64,000 nt of DNA from Epiperipatus broadwayi (GCA_028023455.1 JAQFVV010000318.1:930001-994000), one strand, 5' to 3'. Numbered from the stretch's first letter, positions 31,429-45,676 are shown. The notes: a model not told the origin generated them from the sequence alone. Numbers and translations: made by a program.

Positions 31429-32519
31429 ATAAAAATTGTCAGTTTGATAAATAATTTTATTTAAGTTTCTAACCAAGTTAGTATGTAAATAAAATCTTAT
31501 TAAATGAAACCAAGCATTACTCTTTACATAATAACCTTTATAAGAGTAGGAAGTAGTACATAAATTATTTTTAAGAGTACTGCTAGTTTGATAAAAAAAA
31601 AAAAAGCTAAAACTATAATATTTGGCAGCATGTAAATATTTGCTTTCTTCAGCAATTACATTTTGCTTGAAATAAACACTGCCTTTTTTTAGTTTATTCC
31701 ATATTTATCTAAGAATTATTTTTTTCACAAATGGTAAAATGAGCAAAGGTTAACTTTGCCATGTAAAGATTGGTGCTGATTGCATTTAAAAAGATTGTTT
31801 GTTTCTGAATTTGCTTGAAAATTCAGTCTTAATAAAATTATTTGTCAAACTAACAATATTTATAATATGGTCATTTTATATATACTATTACTTTAATTTA
31901 AAAAATCAGATTCTTTCATACTGGCAGATTTTGGACATTTAGTCAACTGAATATTTATATTTAGCTTTAAAATTATATTTTCTAGTTTATATATTAAAAT
32001 CTTAGTGCCAACAGCTAATTGGTTCATACTTATTAAACCAGGTCCATTTAAAGAGATATTTATTCTTGTAGGGTTAAGTGAGTTTAAACACCTCTTATAA
32101 TAATTTAAAAACAAACATAGAAATGGACTTGCTCTTCAAGCAGAGAGGAGAATACCATTGACAGCATAAACCATCAATGATACTCATGGTCAGACCATGC
32201 TATGCAAATCATAACATAATCATATTTCTAGACTGCAGCCCATCTCAACTGCTAGATTCAAACCCTGCCATCCTCAAGTGCCAGCTAATGATAGGTTATA
32301 TAGTCAGCATGCTTCAGATGACCGGCATACAATCCAGCACTTGAAGTATTCATGACTACTTCACACTCTGTCTTAGGTTCTATCATATTTACTTTATAAA
32401 ATAACTCTACACTAATTTACTGGTGACACAGTGACAAGAGAAAGAAAGAAACTCGACAAAATAACAATTATTTAATATAATATAACAATAAATTTTACAC
32501 AAGAAAATATAAATGACTG
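31429..32519. other. No gene seen; moderately GC-rich patch at 32130-32420
   Basis: Mostly AT-rich. The patch 32130-32420 has more ordinary base composition and contains agattcaaaccctgccat, a weak B-box match. It may be an unclassified repeat. Confidence 0.4.
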
Positions 32520-33955
32520 AATGTCACATGATCACCATTTTTATGCTTGCTCATAACTGTTATTAAACAGGCAAAACTCTTCATACAGTGCTACTCAGTG
32601 CAAGCCAGAGTAATCAATGGATGCCAGAAGATTTGTGCATAAAATTTATATCTAATGCCTACTCATCCAATAATCCTCAGACTAGTTTCTGGTTTGTGGT
32701 CTTCATCAGTGAAGAACTTTGGATCTGAGAGCACTGCACCTAGATCTTAGGATCTAATGCAACCCTCCAGCAGCCATCTTTTATCTCTACTTAACTACAA
32801 AACTATGAAAATCAAATTAAAAACACAATAATCTTTTCAATCTAAGCTCATTAGCTTATATAATCATATGGGTCTGAACTCAGTTCAGTACCCATAGGTG
32901 TCTTTGGCTCTTTTACAACCATAGCCACCACCATCCTATTAGGCAGGATTGGTATTAAACCACTGAACATCACATGATCCCCATTTCTTATGCTTGCTCA
33001 TAACTGATATAAAACAGGCAAAACTCTCCATACAGTAGTGCCATTCAGTACAAGCCAGAGTAATCAATAGATGTCAGAAGGCTTGTACATAAAATCCCTA
33101 TCTAGTGTCTACTCATCCAATATCCCCAGACTTGTTTCTGGCTTTTGGCCTTTGTCAATGAAGAGCTTTGGATCTGAGATCACAGCACTTAAATCTTAGA
33201 ATCTAATGCATCTTTCCACCTAATCCCATTAGCTTATATAGTCATATGGGTCTGAACTCAGTTCAGTATCCATAAATATTTGGTGTCTTTGGCTCTTTTA
33301 TAACCATAGCATTAGATCCTAAGATCTAGGTGCAGTGCTCTCAGATTCAAAGCACCTCACTGATGAAGACCACAAGCCAGAAACTAGTCTGGGGATATTG
33401 GATGAGTACTCACTAGGTAGGGATTTTATGCACAAGCTTTCTGGAATCCATTTACAACTCATTTTGCAATGAGTGGCACTACTGCATGTAGAGTTTTGCC
33501 TGTTTAATAAGTTATGAGCAGGCATTAAAAATGGTGATCATGTGATGTTCAGTGGTTTAATACCAATTCTGCCTAATAGGATAATGATGGTATGGTCATA
33601 AAAGAGCCAAAGACACCAAAATGTATGGGTACTGAACTGAATTCAGATCCATATGACTGTATAAGCTAATGAGCTTAGATTGAAAATATTATTTGATTTT
33701 CATAGTTTTGTAGTTAAGTAGAGATAAAAGGTGGCTGCTGGAGGGTTGCATTTGATCCTAAGATCTATGTGCCATGCTCTCAGATCCAAAGCTACTCACT
33801 GATGAAGGCCACAAGCCAAAAACTAGTCTGGGAATATTGTATGAGTAGGCACTAGATAGGAATTTTGTGCACAAGCCTTCTGGCATCCATTGATTACTCT
33901 GGCTTGCACTGAGTGGCACTACTGTATGAAGAGTTTTGCCTGTTTTAGAAAATAT
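32520..33955. repeat. Cluster of interleaved inverted repeats (five-copy family)
   Basis: Two forward copies (about 32526-32770 and 32962-33215) and two inverted copies (about 33310-33545 and 33769-33950) share a ~200-bp core: gcctactcatccaat, ctagtttctgg, gatgaaggccacaagcc (on the complementary strand), and the 'gccagagtaatcaatgga' end. Between them a second ~190-bp block (cagcagccatcttttatctc ... ctaataggcagg) occurs once forward near 32771-32960, partly at 33215-33309, and inverted near 33545-33760. The whole 1.4 kb can fold back on itself. Short open frames here are shadows of the repeat. Family unknown. Confidence 0.85.
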
Positions 33956-34531
33956 AACTAATAGTCTATTAAAGTTCATTTCATTTAAAATTGTTTACAC
34001 AGCTATACAAAAGATTATTTATCCCGGTTTTCATTTAGTGCATATTGTCCAATGGTTTGGGTTTCCATTTGGTTTTGCTTTCCACCACTTGGTTTTCTGT
34101 TTCTCCATTGATAATTTTTGAGGCTTGTCTTCTGTTGTTTAGATCAACAATGGAAGAGAGAAATTAGCAGCAGCATCAATTTATTATCTAGGCATTTGTT
34201 TTGGGCATTGGTTCAAGTGAACACAGTTGATTTGAAAGAGAACTGGAGTTTTAGCAAAACATGTTGCTATTTTGACAGCATGTGCACTAAAGTGGTCTGC
34301 TTCTGCACTTATAGTCTCCAAACTCTGACTCTGCATTTTTGAATTGTGCCCATACTGACAGCAATCTACTGTTTAGCAACAACATGAACCTGATTAAAGA
34401 ACAATAACCAAGATACAAATTTTATATCCCTCTTGCCTTTGTTCGTTTTTAAATCATCTTTAATATAATTAAAATCTATATTTTAAATTAATTTTTACAT
34501 TTCATTTTAATTAATCTTTTGCTTAGATTAG

Positions 34532-34660
34532 AAAAATCAATATAAGAAATTCCTTAATTTATATGAAGGTCCTTTCCGAATAATTGCTCAGGTTGGGGAG
34601 AATGCTTTCATGCTCTCGACCCCTGAGACCCAAAAGGAACGTATCATGCCCGCAGTTTAA
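34532..34660 (+). pseudogene. Gypsy integrase C-terminal fragment
   Basis: The frame reads KNQYKKFLNLYEGPFRIIAQ followed by VGENAFMLSTPETQKERIMP and a stop at 34658-34660. This is the typical C-terminal integrase fold of gypsy elements ('KF...YEGPF.I....G.N...L'). The same block appears in the 8.7 kb element as KKFYNLYRPF, so the two elements are of the same broad type. Only this small part survives; no LTR was found near it. G+C is locally raised. Confidence 0.7.
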
Positions 34661-36173
34661 TAGTGTATCCATCCACAGATTAATACAAAAAAAAATGTAC
34701 ATCTACAAAGCGCAAAACAATTTATTAATTGTTTTAAAAGAAAAAAGTGCTTATTGTAACCATATGTTTTGGCTCAAAGATAGTAGGTTTTATCCAGTGG
34801 ATAAAATTTTAAAGTTTAATTGGTAATAATTTGTTAAGATATTGAACATCAATATGTAGAGACTAGTTATAGAGTGAAATGCTTGTGGATTATAATTTTC
34901 CCATAAGCATTAGCTCACTAAGAAATATCTTAAGAAGTGATGATGATCTTGACTGTATGTGAGACACTGGAAAGTCTGATAGAGTGGATATAAATCCATA
35001 AACATTTTATCACATGTTCCAGTGGCAGCTATTTCAAATGTTGTTCTAATAGTATTAAAATATTATTGGGAAGCATATAAAATATTTAACCCTTTATTTG
35101 TTGGTATTGTTAAACAATAATTAAAAATAAACAGCAAAATCAATTTATAAGTCTTCTAAATTTTTTTATAAACAATCTTTGAATATACTATATTTTAATG
35201 TAAATTGACATGCATCAGTCTAGATGATTCTCACTAGAGGGATCAAATTTAATTTATTCATATTTTATAGTGATTGGCTAATTCAGAACCTATCCTGCCA
35301 TGTAATATAAAGTATATAATATAAAAGTTTGTAGGAGGAGGTAGACTACTCTAAGAAATGTATGGAACAAGACTACAACTCCACTTCTGAAGTAAAATAG
35401 AAGAAATAAGCTAGGAAATAATAATTTTTTTAAAATTAATTGGGACAAAATTTCATAGATATATGGATTTGAATACTATGGAGTAAGCTTAATAACCCTG
35501 TGAAATCTCTACGCTATTTTTCATCAATCTTAAATTCTTAACTTTGCCTACTGAAGGAAACACTGGAAGGACCACTATTTGAATAAGCATTTGCCTTAAA
35601 CATGTACTATTTGGAACAAAAAATAATACCAGAAAACGTAAGCATTTATTTTAGTTTTCTTTATTTTAATCAATTGTCAGACCTAATCATAACACAAAAG
35701 TTATTTAGACTGAAGAAAAAAAAAAGATTGAAGTATTTTAATTTTCATGCTACCATTAATTCAGTATTAAGCAGAAAAATCCGTTTGTGTATAAATTAAT
35801 ATTTCAAGAAAATATTCTAAATCATTTGAAGAAAAGTTTCAAGAAATAATGAAGAAATTAAAATTTCACTTGAAATCACATAAAGTAATTAGTTTGAAAA
35901 GAAAAGTGCATAAAGTATTTCTTATTTCATTGGGAAAAGAGATCGTCTGCTCTGATATTCCCCGGGAAGTAGTCACGTATATATATATTATTAATAATTG
36001 CTTACTATTAAATCAATTCTGTTTAACATTCTTAAATATGAAATAAATTGCCAATAATAGTGAATAAAGAAATATTGATTTTTTTTCTTGATTATACAAC
36101 ATATAAAGTAATAATATTTTAAGTGGTTAAAATTACCCAGATTATTTAAGATTGTGACAATTACTGTAGATGG

Positions 36174-36409
36174 GAAAAACAAAGTAAACAAAATTCATAA
36201 ATGATTTAAAAGTTTATTTTCAAAGATCGTAATAAACTAATTGTAATTGTGCTACATTTGGAAAAATATATATATTACATATTAATTAAAATGAAAAACA
36301 AAGTAAACAAAATTCATAAATGATTTAAAAGTTTATTTTCAAAGATCGTAATAAACTAATTATAATTGTGCTACATTTGGAAAAATATATGTTACATATT
36401 AATTAAAAT
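36174..36409. repeat. 119-bp direct duplication
   Basis: gaaaaacaaagtaaacaaaa... begins at 36174 and again at 36293. The copies differ by one substitution and a short (TA) length difference. Confidence 0.9.
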
Positions 36410-36971
36410 CTAGAAGATCGTATTTATAATTAAATAGATTCTTCTCAGTATAACTTAAAACATCATAATTTGCTAATAAAAGGGAAGTAAAAAAAAATAT
36501 TTATTGATTTTATCGTTAGTGAATAACTTGCAATGTGATAATATTTTAAATGGTCTTAAAATCATCCAGATTATTTAAGAGTATAACAGATCTTCACGCA
36601 GATGAAAAAAAAAGAAAAACAAAAATAGACTAATCAATAGATATTAATCAAACCTATTTTAAGTGACTTATTCTCGAAAATATTTTAATATTGCTTCAGT
36701 ATGCTTACATTAGTACACAAACCGATATAGGATTTCTATTGCCATTGGAGAAATGTTTGAATTTTGTCTGAAGATGTTAATATTGAACCAGATAACCAAT
36801 ACATATATATATTACTCAGGAACGTTTGCTTATCATATCCATTTTCATGTTGTTTTACTTATAAAAATGAATCAAACTTCGATAAAGTCCAATGGTAGAA
36901 AATGCAATGTTTGTTTAGTTTGTTAATTGCTATATATAATATTGTAATGCATTTTTTTTCATGTGTTATTC

Positions 36972-37065
36972 AGACATTAGTTTTTATATTTATATATATA
37001 TATATATATCAAGGTATAGACATTAGTTTTTATATTTATATATATATATATATATCAAGGTATAG
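36972..37065. repeat. 46-bp direct duplication
   Basis: agacattagtttttatattt... with a (TA) run and caaggtat is repeated at 36972 and 37018, virtually identical. Confidence 0.9.
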
Positions 37066-40034
37066 AATATACTAAGTAATGATGTAGCTATATAGAAAGT
37101 TATATACATTTATTATCCATATTTAATGGAAAGCATAATGTTAAATATTATTTATCTGGTAAGAAAGAGAAATATTTATCTCTTTCACTGCTAGAATTGA
37201 TGAGGGGAACAAATAGACCCAAACTGGTCAAAAATATACACATAATGATACCATTGTTCTATTATATAAAATAATTTAATACGTATTTTTTTTATCATTG
37301 CTTAATTTAGCTTATGAATGAAAATGTCCACTTTAAATACAAAATATAGTTTAATCCTCCTTGTTTATGTGTACATGGATTGCTATAATAAAATGTATAA
37401 TTATTATTTTGAAATAATTAATGGTTATTTTACTGATATTGGTGGTCTGTTTATAAAACATTAACAGTTTCTGCAATGTGCAAAGAAATATTTATGTTTC
37501 CACTTAGATTATTATTGTTGTTTTATCTTGCTATTATATTGATCAGAATTTGTGATAGATTTTAGGATGAGTTTGGGCTACATATAAGAGCCTTAGATAT
37601 AATAATAATTAATATTGTACATGGGATGATAGAAAATTCCCCATTGTTGATTAATATGAGAGGATGATATTGTTGGGGCTGATTAAGAGTTAGTGCTTAG
37701 AGCATAGTTAAGCTTAAAAAAGGATGATCCCATGGTCTGAATTCTGCTTTCCAGTGAAGAGGCACTGCCCACACTTCTATACCTATGAAAAGGTATCACA
37801 ATTGGCCATATTCTTATACAACTATTATGTTGTTTCTTGATATACAACTATCATGTTGTTTTGTAGAGCCTCCTTTATTTAGATCTCTCAAAAAGTTATA
37901 TAGTTAATATTCCACCGTGTATGATAAAGTGTAGTGTGTTTTAGATTGAATAGCAAGGATAAAATAAAAATTAGATTATGGGACACTGATATAGCTATAG
38001 CGTTGTCTAATTAAAATAGTGTCTTTCTGATGTTGGTAATCTTATTATCTAGGAATCTTGCAAACTTAATTGCATTCCAAAGCCAATGAGATATTTTCAC
38101 AAAAGTTTCTTTTATAACAAATTTTATTTTAATATTTTACATTTGTTTATTTTTAGCCATTTTATTTAACTATTTTAAAAAGGAGAGAATGAATTTTAAA
38201 CTTTTTTATTTTAGATTTCACCTAAGATTTATTTTACACATTTTATTACTCTAACTTATTTTTGTTTCATAAAACACAGAGAGTTTTCTTTTAAAAAAGA
38301 GTTTTTAAATGTTTCTCTACCATCTTGCTAAAAACAGTTTTATTCTAAAAGAAAAATATGACACAATACTTTTATTTTTACAAGTTTGCATTTTAAAACC
38401 CATTTTGAAAACATACTATTATATTTTCTAGTTTCATTTTTATTAATAACTTATTCGATTATTTTAAATGAAAAATATATAACGTGAGCTAAATGTAGTT
38501 TTTATAATATTTCACATTTGTGTTACACTATACATCATTATAACTTTATCCCCCAAAAAATACAATATGTGCAATATGTTGTCAAGGCTACCATTAATTA
38601 AATAATAAATAGAATCTACTTATTATCATGATCTAAGATTTTTAAAAAAGTCATGAGTGAAAACAATGATTGATTAGACTTGGGTTAAATTTGCCTAGTT
38701 TTTTTTAATAAACTCCATTCAACAAGTGACAATAAACTATTTATTATTGATTTTTATTTTTTGGTATATACAATTCATTAAAAACTAAGCAGATTTAAAG
38801 TCTATATATTTCAGTCTTTACTAATTGACAGATTCCTTGATTTCAGGCATATAAACAAATATGTAAACTTTTCTTTGAATGTTGTTAACAACGAGTAAAA
38901 AGAATATATATTTTCTGTAGTTTATTTAAATATTCATTGTTATTTTTATAAAATATTTGTATAGTAGTTATTTACAAACATATTTTCATGTTAAAGTCAT
39001 GTTTAATTTTTAAAAATATAAGTTAAAAAACTGGCATAATGATAAAAAGGAAACTATGATTATCACTCTCTGCCAAGCACTACAATTTAAAACTTTTATA
39101 ATATTTTAATAATTGTAAATGCAATTTTAAATTTTGAAACCGTTTCATAGCTTTATGATGATTTAATAATAATCAAATAAAATTTAATTAACAAAGATTT
39201 TGCTAAAATTGTCCAATAAAAAAAATATTCTCATTACGTTTTTCATTGTTTCACTTTATTATTTTTTCTCTATATTTAGAAAGTTCATATATAGATTTTA
39301 GAATGTTTTTTATTTGTAAATTTATATTTCTAGCAAATCAAGTGCAATTTATTGATTTGTAATATTGAATAAAGATTTTAATATTAAAATAAAGTGTTGA
39401 ACTATTATCAAAACTTGCCTTTACAAGGTGATGAAAAAATAGTGAACTGCAGAAGTGTTAAATTATCTAAAATTAACATAAAAATTCAACAATTACCATT
39501 ACAATTATTTATACTTGATAAATAAAATGTGAAGAATTCTCTCATTAACTTTTGAACCATAGAGCATTGTGATGTGATGCATGGTAGCTTTTCCTTTTTC
39601 AGAGTCAGGAATCTCTCAGCCACTATGCTCAGAGAAACATGTTTTCTGATCACTCCTGCCATCTATTAATAAAAACAATAACAGAAAATAGTTTTTGGCA
39701 ATAATTTGTATTTACTGCATGATTGGAATAGAATTACTATTATACCTACTGTACAAATGTCATCTGAGATAATTTATCTGAAATAAAGTTAAACAGAAGT
39801 ACCAATATAAAATAAACAAAATTTGTTATTAAACAGTTATTTTACTTCCACATTGTTTACTTTTGCTTTTTAAATGAAAGTTAATTAAAATCTTTTAGGT
39901 AGATTAATTGTTAATCTGTTTCACACATTAGTTTTTATGCACTATGTATTTAAATATTTTAAATCATTCCATTTATTATTTGATTTTGGAATGACTGCTA
40001 ATACTTTATTGCTTGTTTGTAGTAATTTGATGTA

Positions 40035-40040
<6 letters not shown>

Positions 40041-40099
<59 letters not shown>
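40041..40099. repeat. (TA)n microsatellite
   Basis: Uninterrupted TA dinucleotides for nearly 60 bp, preceded by a short TG run. Confidence 0.95.
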
Positions 40100-40104
<5 letters not shown>

Positions 40105-42616
40105 GGAACCACTGAATATGACTCAGTAGTTGGATGATTTGAATACAATGTGTCAACCAACTCACAATAAGTCATATCCAAAATTTATGATTCGACAGCA
40201 CATTTGGGTGCATCAAATGGTACAGAATCAGAAATGGCATAATGAAGGGAATGCATCTCACTACTGTCAGACCTAGGCCTTTGAATAGGATGCTAAAGAT
40301 GTCACAATGAAAGCCTAGTTCCAAATCACATCTACTTTTATTATGTTGACTCATAATATACTTACAATATTTCAATATGACTTAGACTAATGCATATTTA
40401 TTATATCTCTCTTTTTAGGCCCCATTATACCATGAAATTCAAACTCAGGGAGTTCTTGCAGTCAGCTCTCTTCAGGAATGGACTTACTCAATTATAAACC
40501 AAATATGCCTATATATAAGCATAGATATAAAAAATACTGATAATGATCAATTATTTATAAGAGCAATACATAATGAAGATAATGATCATCAAATTTTTAA
40601 TGATGTAAATTTATAATGATGATGATGATCATCAAACATCTAATGGTATAAATGCACAATGAAGATGGTAATGATCAAACAGAGATCAGACTGGTTTAAA
40701 CAACTTAATACATTTATTAAAAACATGTATAATAAATATTTACAAACAAAAAATAATAAAATAAAAAAATATTTGGTTATTAAGAATGTTTTTTTTTTCA
40801 TTTTGATGGCTTCACACAACAGAAACAAAATAATTTGAAGTAAATTATATACAAAATTATACTATATAATTCATTAAATATATACATAAAACAAAAAAAA
40901 AAAAAGAAAAGCAAAATGAGAGTTCACTAATTCTAAAACTATCCCATTAATGTAATTATTAGAATATTTTTAGGTTAGGGTAAATAGATTTATAACTATT
41001 TTTTATTAAAAATATAAATATAGCCCCATTCCCATATATATGTGTGTGTAAGTCCTAGTAAAATTAATGATAGATACGAAAAAGACTTTTTACTCCAGTG
41101 CGTTAATTGTGCACTCAGAAATAAAACAATTATTAAAACTTATTAGTAATAATATAGTTTTGTTTGTCCTAAAGTTTGCTCTCAATGTTAAATATATAAA
41201 AATCTTACTTGAGTTTACCTTAATGGATCAATGATGAATTTCCAGAGGAATCTGTAAATTTACTTTTATTAAAAATAACACATATTAATTGACTATGATT
41301 CCTTTTTTAAAATACATCAGCATATGACACATGTCTATTCACTGCTTATATTTTTAAATTGCAGGTGATCGAATTTGAAAATGAATCTTGAATACACAAT
41401 AAAAAAAAAATTACAATACATAAACTTTCAAATCAAAATGATAAAAGCAAAAAAATAATAATAATCACGTGAATCAAAACAAAATATATTTATCTTGAGG
41501 AAAACAAGCATTTTGCCCACAGTTAAGAGTTTACAAATTTAAATGTCAATCTTCCTGTATAACATTCCTGTTCACCAACTTTGATAACATTCACATATTT
41601 CATGCTACCTGATTAAAACAAACACATATGAAATATCTCTCCTGAATGCATATAAATCCATGGAAGATTGCTGTACACCAGCATTCTCTAAGTAGACATC
41701 TTGATGGAAAATTTTATAATTTCATAATTTCATAATGGCATTGAAGCTAGCTTTGTAAGATCCTACAGTATTGGTTTTTTACCCTGAATACGTTGTAATG
41801 ATTCCTTTATTATAATTTGTTATTTATAACATGGCTTAAATATATATATAAATAGCTTTTAAAGACAACAATTAATTTTTAGTAGTTTCACTATTTTTTT
41901 TCAAGATTTCCATATTAATGAATTTTAGCTTGCAGAATAAATTAAGTCATTAGTTCATTCCTGTTAATTTTCAATTGAAGTTTAACTTTCCAGTTTCCTT
42001 CTATGCAAAATAAAGATTTTTATATTACCTTGAAACTACAGATATTAAAATTTTACTGTTTTTAGACACCAAACAGTTTTTTCTTTTTTTTAAAAAAAAA
42101 AAAAGAAATAAAAACTTTACTTATGTGCTGTCAGTTTAATTGTTAGTTTTTAAGTAAAGTAAACACTGCTAGATTGTCTCATGCTAGCTAAAACCTATTG
42201 TTACAACTTAATAAAAAAAATTATAAAATATTATTATTATTATTTAATCTCCATTATTCCAAACTCGATCACTTAGCAACAATTTTGACTTCATATAATT
42301 TTGAATTTTGATTATGTCCTTTCTATAAGTCAAGTAATTATTTTAGTTAATGATATTAAATGAATAAAAGAAAAACAATTAATTTCTACAAATAGACCAA
42401 CATATTAATTTATATGTAGGTTTATATATGTATATACTTCATGTGTATAAATAGGTATGTAGGATAAATTATTTGCCTACCTCTTGGTCTGAATTCAAAC
42501 ATTGTGAAAAAAATTGGGATAGGTGTGAAGGTTGGTTGTAATCCATCTCTTACAATATATATATATAAAACAAAAACCAAGTTAGAATCACGTAACTTGC
42601 TATCACTTGTATTTAT

Positions 42617-42913
42617 GATCAATAGATGGTGTTTTACCAAAACCACTGAACAAGCATATATTTGTTTACATAAATGTCAAGAGTTAGAATTCACTATCTC
42701 TTTCATTTGCTCCTCCTTCAGATCAGCTGATTTCAAGCTAATTTGCTATCATCAGTGAAGGATAGGGCCTTTCACTGATGATATCAAAGTAGCTTGAAAT
42801 CAGCTTATCTGAAGGTGGAGCAAATGAAAGAAATAGTGAATTCTAACTCTTGACATTTATGTAAACAAATATATGCTTGTTCGGTGGTTTTGGTAAAATG
42901 CTATCTATTGATC
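42617..42913. repeat. Hairpin repeat, arms ~145 bp
   Basis: gatcaatagatggtgtttta...cagatcagctgatttcaagc pairs with gcttgaaatcagcttatctg...tgctatctattgatc. The loop is near 42765 (gatagggcc). Few mismatches. It ends a dozen bases before the long LTR, separated by a (TA) run. Could be a hairpin MITE or a small-RNA-type precursor; no evidence for either alone. Confidence 0.85.
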
Positions 42914-42929
42914 ATATATATATATATAT

Positions 42930-45676
42930 TGTACCAGTCAGAATTGTATGTTCATTTAACAAGGTTTAGAATCTAAGCAAAAGTACCCTAAATCCACTCA
43001 TGCCTGAGATACACAGGTCAGGAGCAATCATGAATTCTGCCCTATTTGCTCTTCTCTAAAACTATAACATTATAAACAACACTTCTGATGATAACATGAA
43101 ATTTTATTTATTCTGGTCCCAGAGACACAGCAGAGAAACATGAGATCTACAGGGTAATTAGCATAAATAAATAATGTTAAAACTTGGCTCAATCAATACC
43201 TTATGTGAAGGGACAATTTATAAATTTTAAATGAATTGCACACAGCTAGCATTGCAAAAGAAACATGAATTATAAAATAGTATCCATCCAGAATGAGCAA
43301 GAACAGAATAATGCAGAAATAAATATCTATTTGAAATAATAAGTTATAACTTCTAAATATTACTAACACTATTATAAATATTTAATGGAATTCAATGAGT
43401 GAGAGTCAGTAAGACATAATGCATGAGTAATTATTAAAACATAATAATTTAATAAATATAAACAATTTAATTTACATTAGAAAACATAGCACAGATTTAA
43501 TGTGGTTATTACTTTGCATACAAGCAACTGATTTAGTATGCTAATGAGTTATAGTATAATAATAAATTAATGTTATCAATGTGGTGATCATTACTTTAAG
43601 TAATGATAAGGACGTTTAAAAATTCATCTCTAAAGAGAGGTTTACTCTTGATATGATAGTTAATAATTTATCATTTATGAGCATATTTGGGCCTGTACAA
43701 ATGAGGAATGGGTTAGCCTAAATTAGCTTTACTGTGACAATCCTAAAATATTCGACTAATTATAAAATGAGTGGTTTACAAACATCACTGTGCCACATCT
43801 TATAAATAATATGAGAACTACCCATAAAAGAACTCGCAGTGCTAACTATAATGACAGCATTTAAAATGGAGAAAATGTCCATCTTTGGACTGAAAAACTT
43901 TATCACATATATGATTCCTCTTGTATTTATCACAAGGCAGTATTCGAAAATATGAGTGGTAAGGATTCCATGGTATGCCCTCCGACATCATTGCACAGCC
44001 TTAACACTCTAATGTTTATCCTGAGGTCGGTTCTACAAAACCTCATTCCTAGACAAGTTACGTGAAGAAAATCCGGAGTTCGGATGATAAATATGATAAA
44101 GCAAAATATAAGTTCTTTAAAATGCTATTGTAAGTAAGCAACGCGAATATGGCTTAAGTCTTAAATGACTAATTAAATAATTTAAGCTTAAATAAAGCAA
44201 TAATATCATGCGTAACACCATGATAAAATAATAACCCACTCAGCATCGTACATATAACTTTAATAAATTTAGGATGTCGAACATAGAAGAGGGGAAAAAA
44301 TCATTTTTTTCTATTTAACAAGCCCAAGTATTCTTAAATGACAATATATTATAATTAATTTAACTCTTAATGGCGTATAAGTAATAAATAGTTATTAAAA
44401 TATATTAATAATCAAATTTATTAAAAGAACATAAATTGCATTTAAATATCGATAGTGATATGATTTTTAAATGATCTGCCATTAAGCATAATTTCAAAAT
44501 ATTTAACCGAGTGAACAGTGTTCAATAAGAAATTTTACGTTTAACTATTTAAATATTCCAAAAATATCGGAATGATGATTGAAATAATATAAGTTTGCTA
44601 GATTAAAACATTAGCATACTAAAACTAATTTAATAAGATATATTTTTAAAATAAGTTTTGCTGCAAGAAATAAAATAATTAGAGTGTGAAACTTAAAAAA
44701 AAACTAATAATAAATTTACAGTACATAATTTTGTGCTTAGCGTTTCAAAGAAGAAGTTTAAAAACTTAAGAGAGAAAATCACAAATTTAATGATAATTAA
44801 GTTTATAATCAGTTATAAAATAAATAAACATTACATTCTGATTATAATTAAGATTTAGGAAAGAAATGAAGTGAGGAGAATTAAGAGTTCATTTTTTGGC
44901 AAAACAGATTACCTTTAGAAGTTATGGTGGCCACTTATAATAACGTATATACGAAGTTTAGCAAGGCACAATATTAATAAAATAATGGTAGGCATCTTCC
45001 AATATTCTTTACAATTAAACATAACAGTTCTCAAGTAGCGATGGCATAGCAGGGAGGCAGAACAAAGGTGATTTAAGATTAGGGAGGCAAATTCCTTTTA
45101 CTCACAGTCCATTTTGTTTCTACTCTCTACACAAATATCAGAGAGAAGAGTGATTTGAACTCCTTCTGTGTGTTCCTAAAACTTCTGCTCCTCCTATACT
45201 TGAAATTTAGCAATATTGGAAGATGTAAACAATACGTTCCAGAAAGCATTATTTAAACATATTTTTAAAATTGCAAATAACTTTAAAATATGATTTTTGG
45301 TTTGACTTGAAATAGTTAAATGAGAATGACATTTTTAAATTGTAATAATACTTTTTAGAATTTTCTGGCATTTGCTTTAGCTCTACATTAATTGTATTTA
45401 TTTTTATATCTATAATACATATACGCACATACACAATTATCTAAGTGAAGGGAATTTACAAGCTTGGAAATAAAATACACTTAAGCTAAAATAATAATTC
45501 AACTGGTTATACATAACCATTTTAAATAAACAAGGTGGAAGTGATATGCGTATATGTGTGTGCTTAACATTCCTGGATGACCAAATAAACATATAAACAG
45601 GTTCAAACCCTACTTTAAAGATAAGCAATGTCATCAGGCAGTGAAGTTAAATATGTACTACAGATTTACCACTTCA
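42930..45676 (-). repeat. 3' LTR of the gag-only element (2747 bp)
   Basis: Aligned with 50925-53575 along its whole length. Compared with the partner it retains ~73 bp around 44092-44165 and a 13-bp stretch near 44514. It contains GGTTCAAACCCT at 45600-45611, a tRNA B-box-like motif near its upstream end. Small open frames inside it are not genes: the same frames occur in non-coding context in both LTRs. Confidence 0.9.

Larger units (their letters stand above)
34661..42616. other. No gene seen; ~8 kb AT-rich stretch with duplications and a microsatellite
   Basis: No coding motif or RNA gene is recognised. Embedded structures are listed separately (36174-36409, 36972-37065, 40041-40099). 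A GC-normal island at 39541-39665 and another at 40420-40490 contain acceptor-like tracts and short open frames, but match nothing I recognise. Confidence 0.5.

Noticed and set aside
39498-39665. GC-normal island with acceptor-like tracts and an open frame on each strand, considered as an exon
   Set aside because: Open in both directions over only ~50 codons, no recognisable protein, no partner exon. Could equally be a SINE; not called.
40420-40615. Possible exon after ctctctttttag
   Set aside because: About 60 open codons follow an acceptor-like site, but the second half is low-complexity (repeated gat/aat) and nothing is recognisable.
45437-45634. 65-residue frame within the long LTR
   Set aside because: Lies in an LTR; the partner LTR has frame-breaking indels in the same place.
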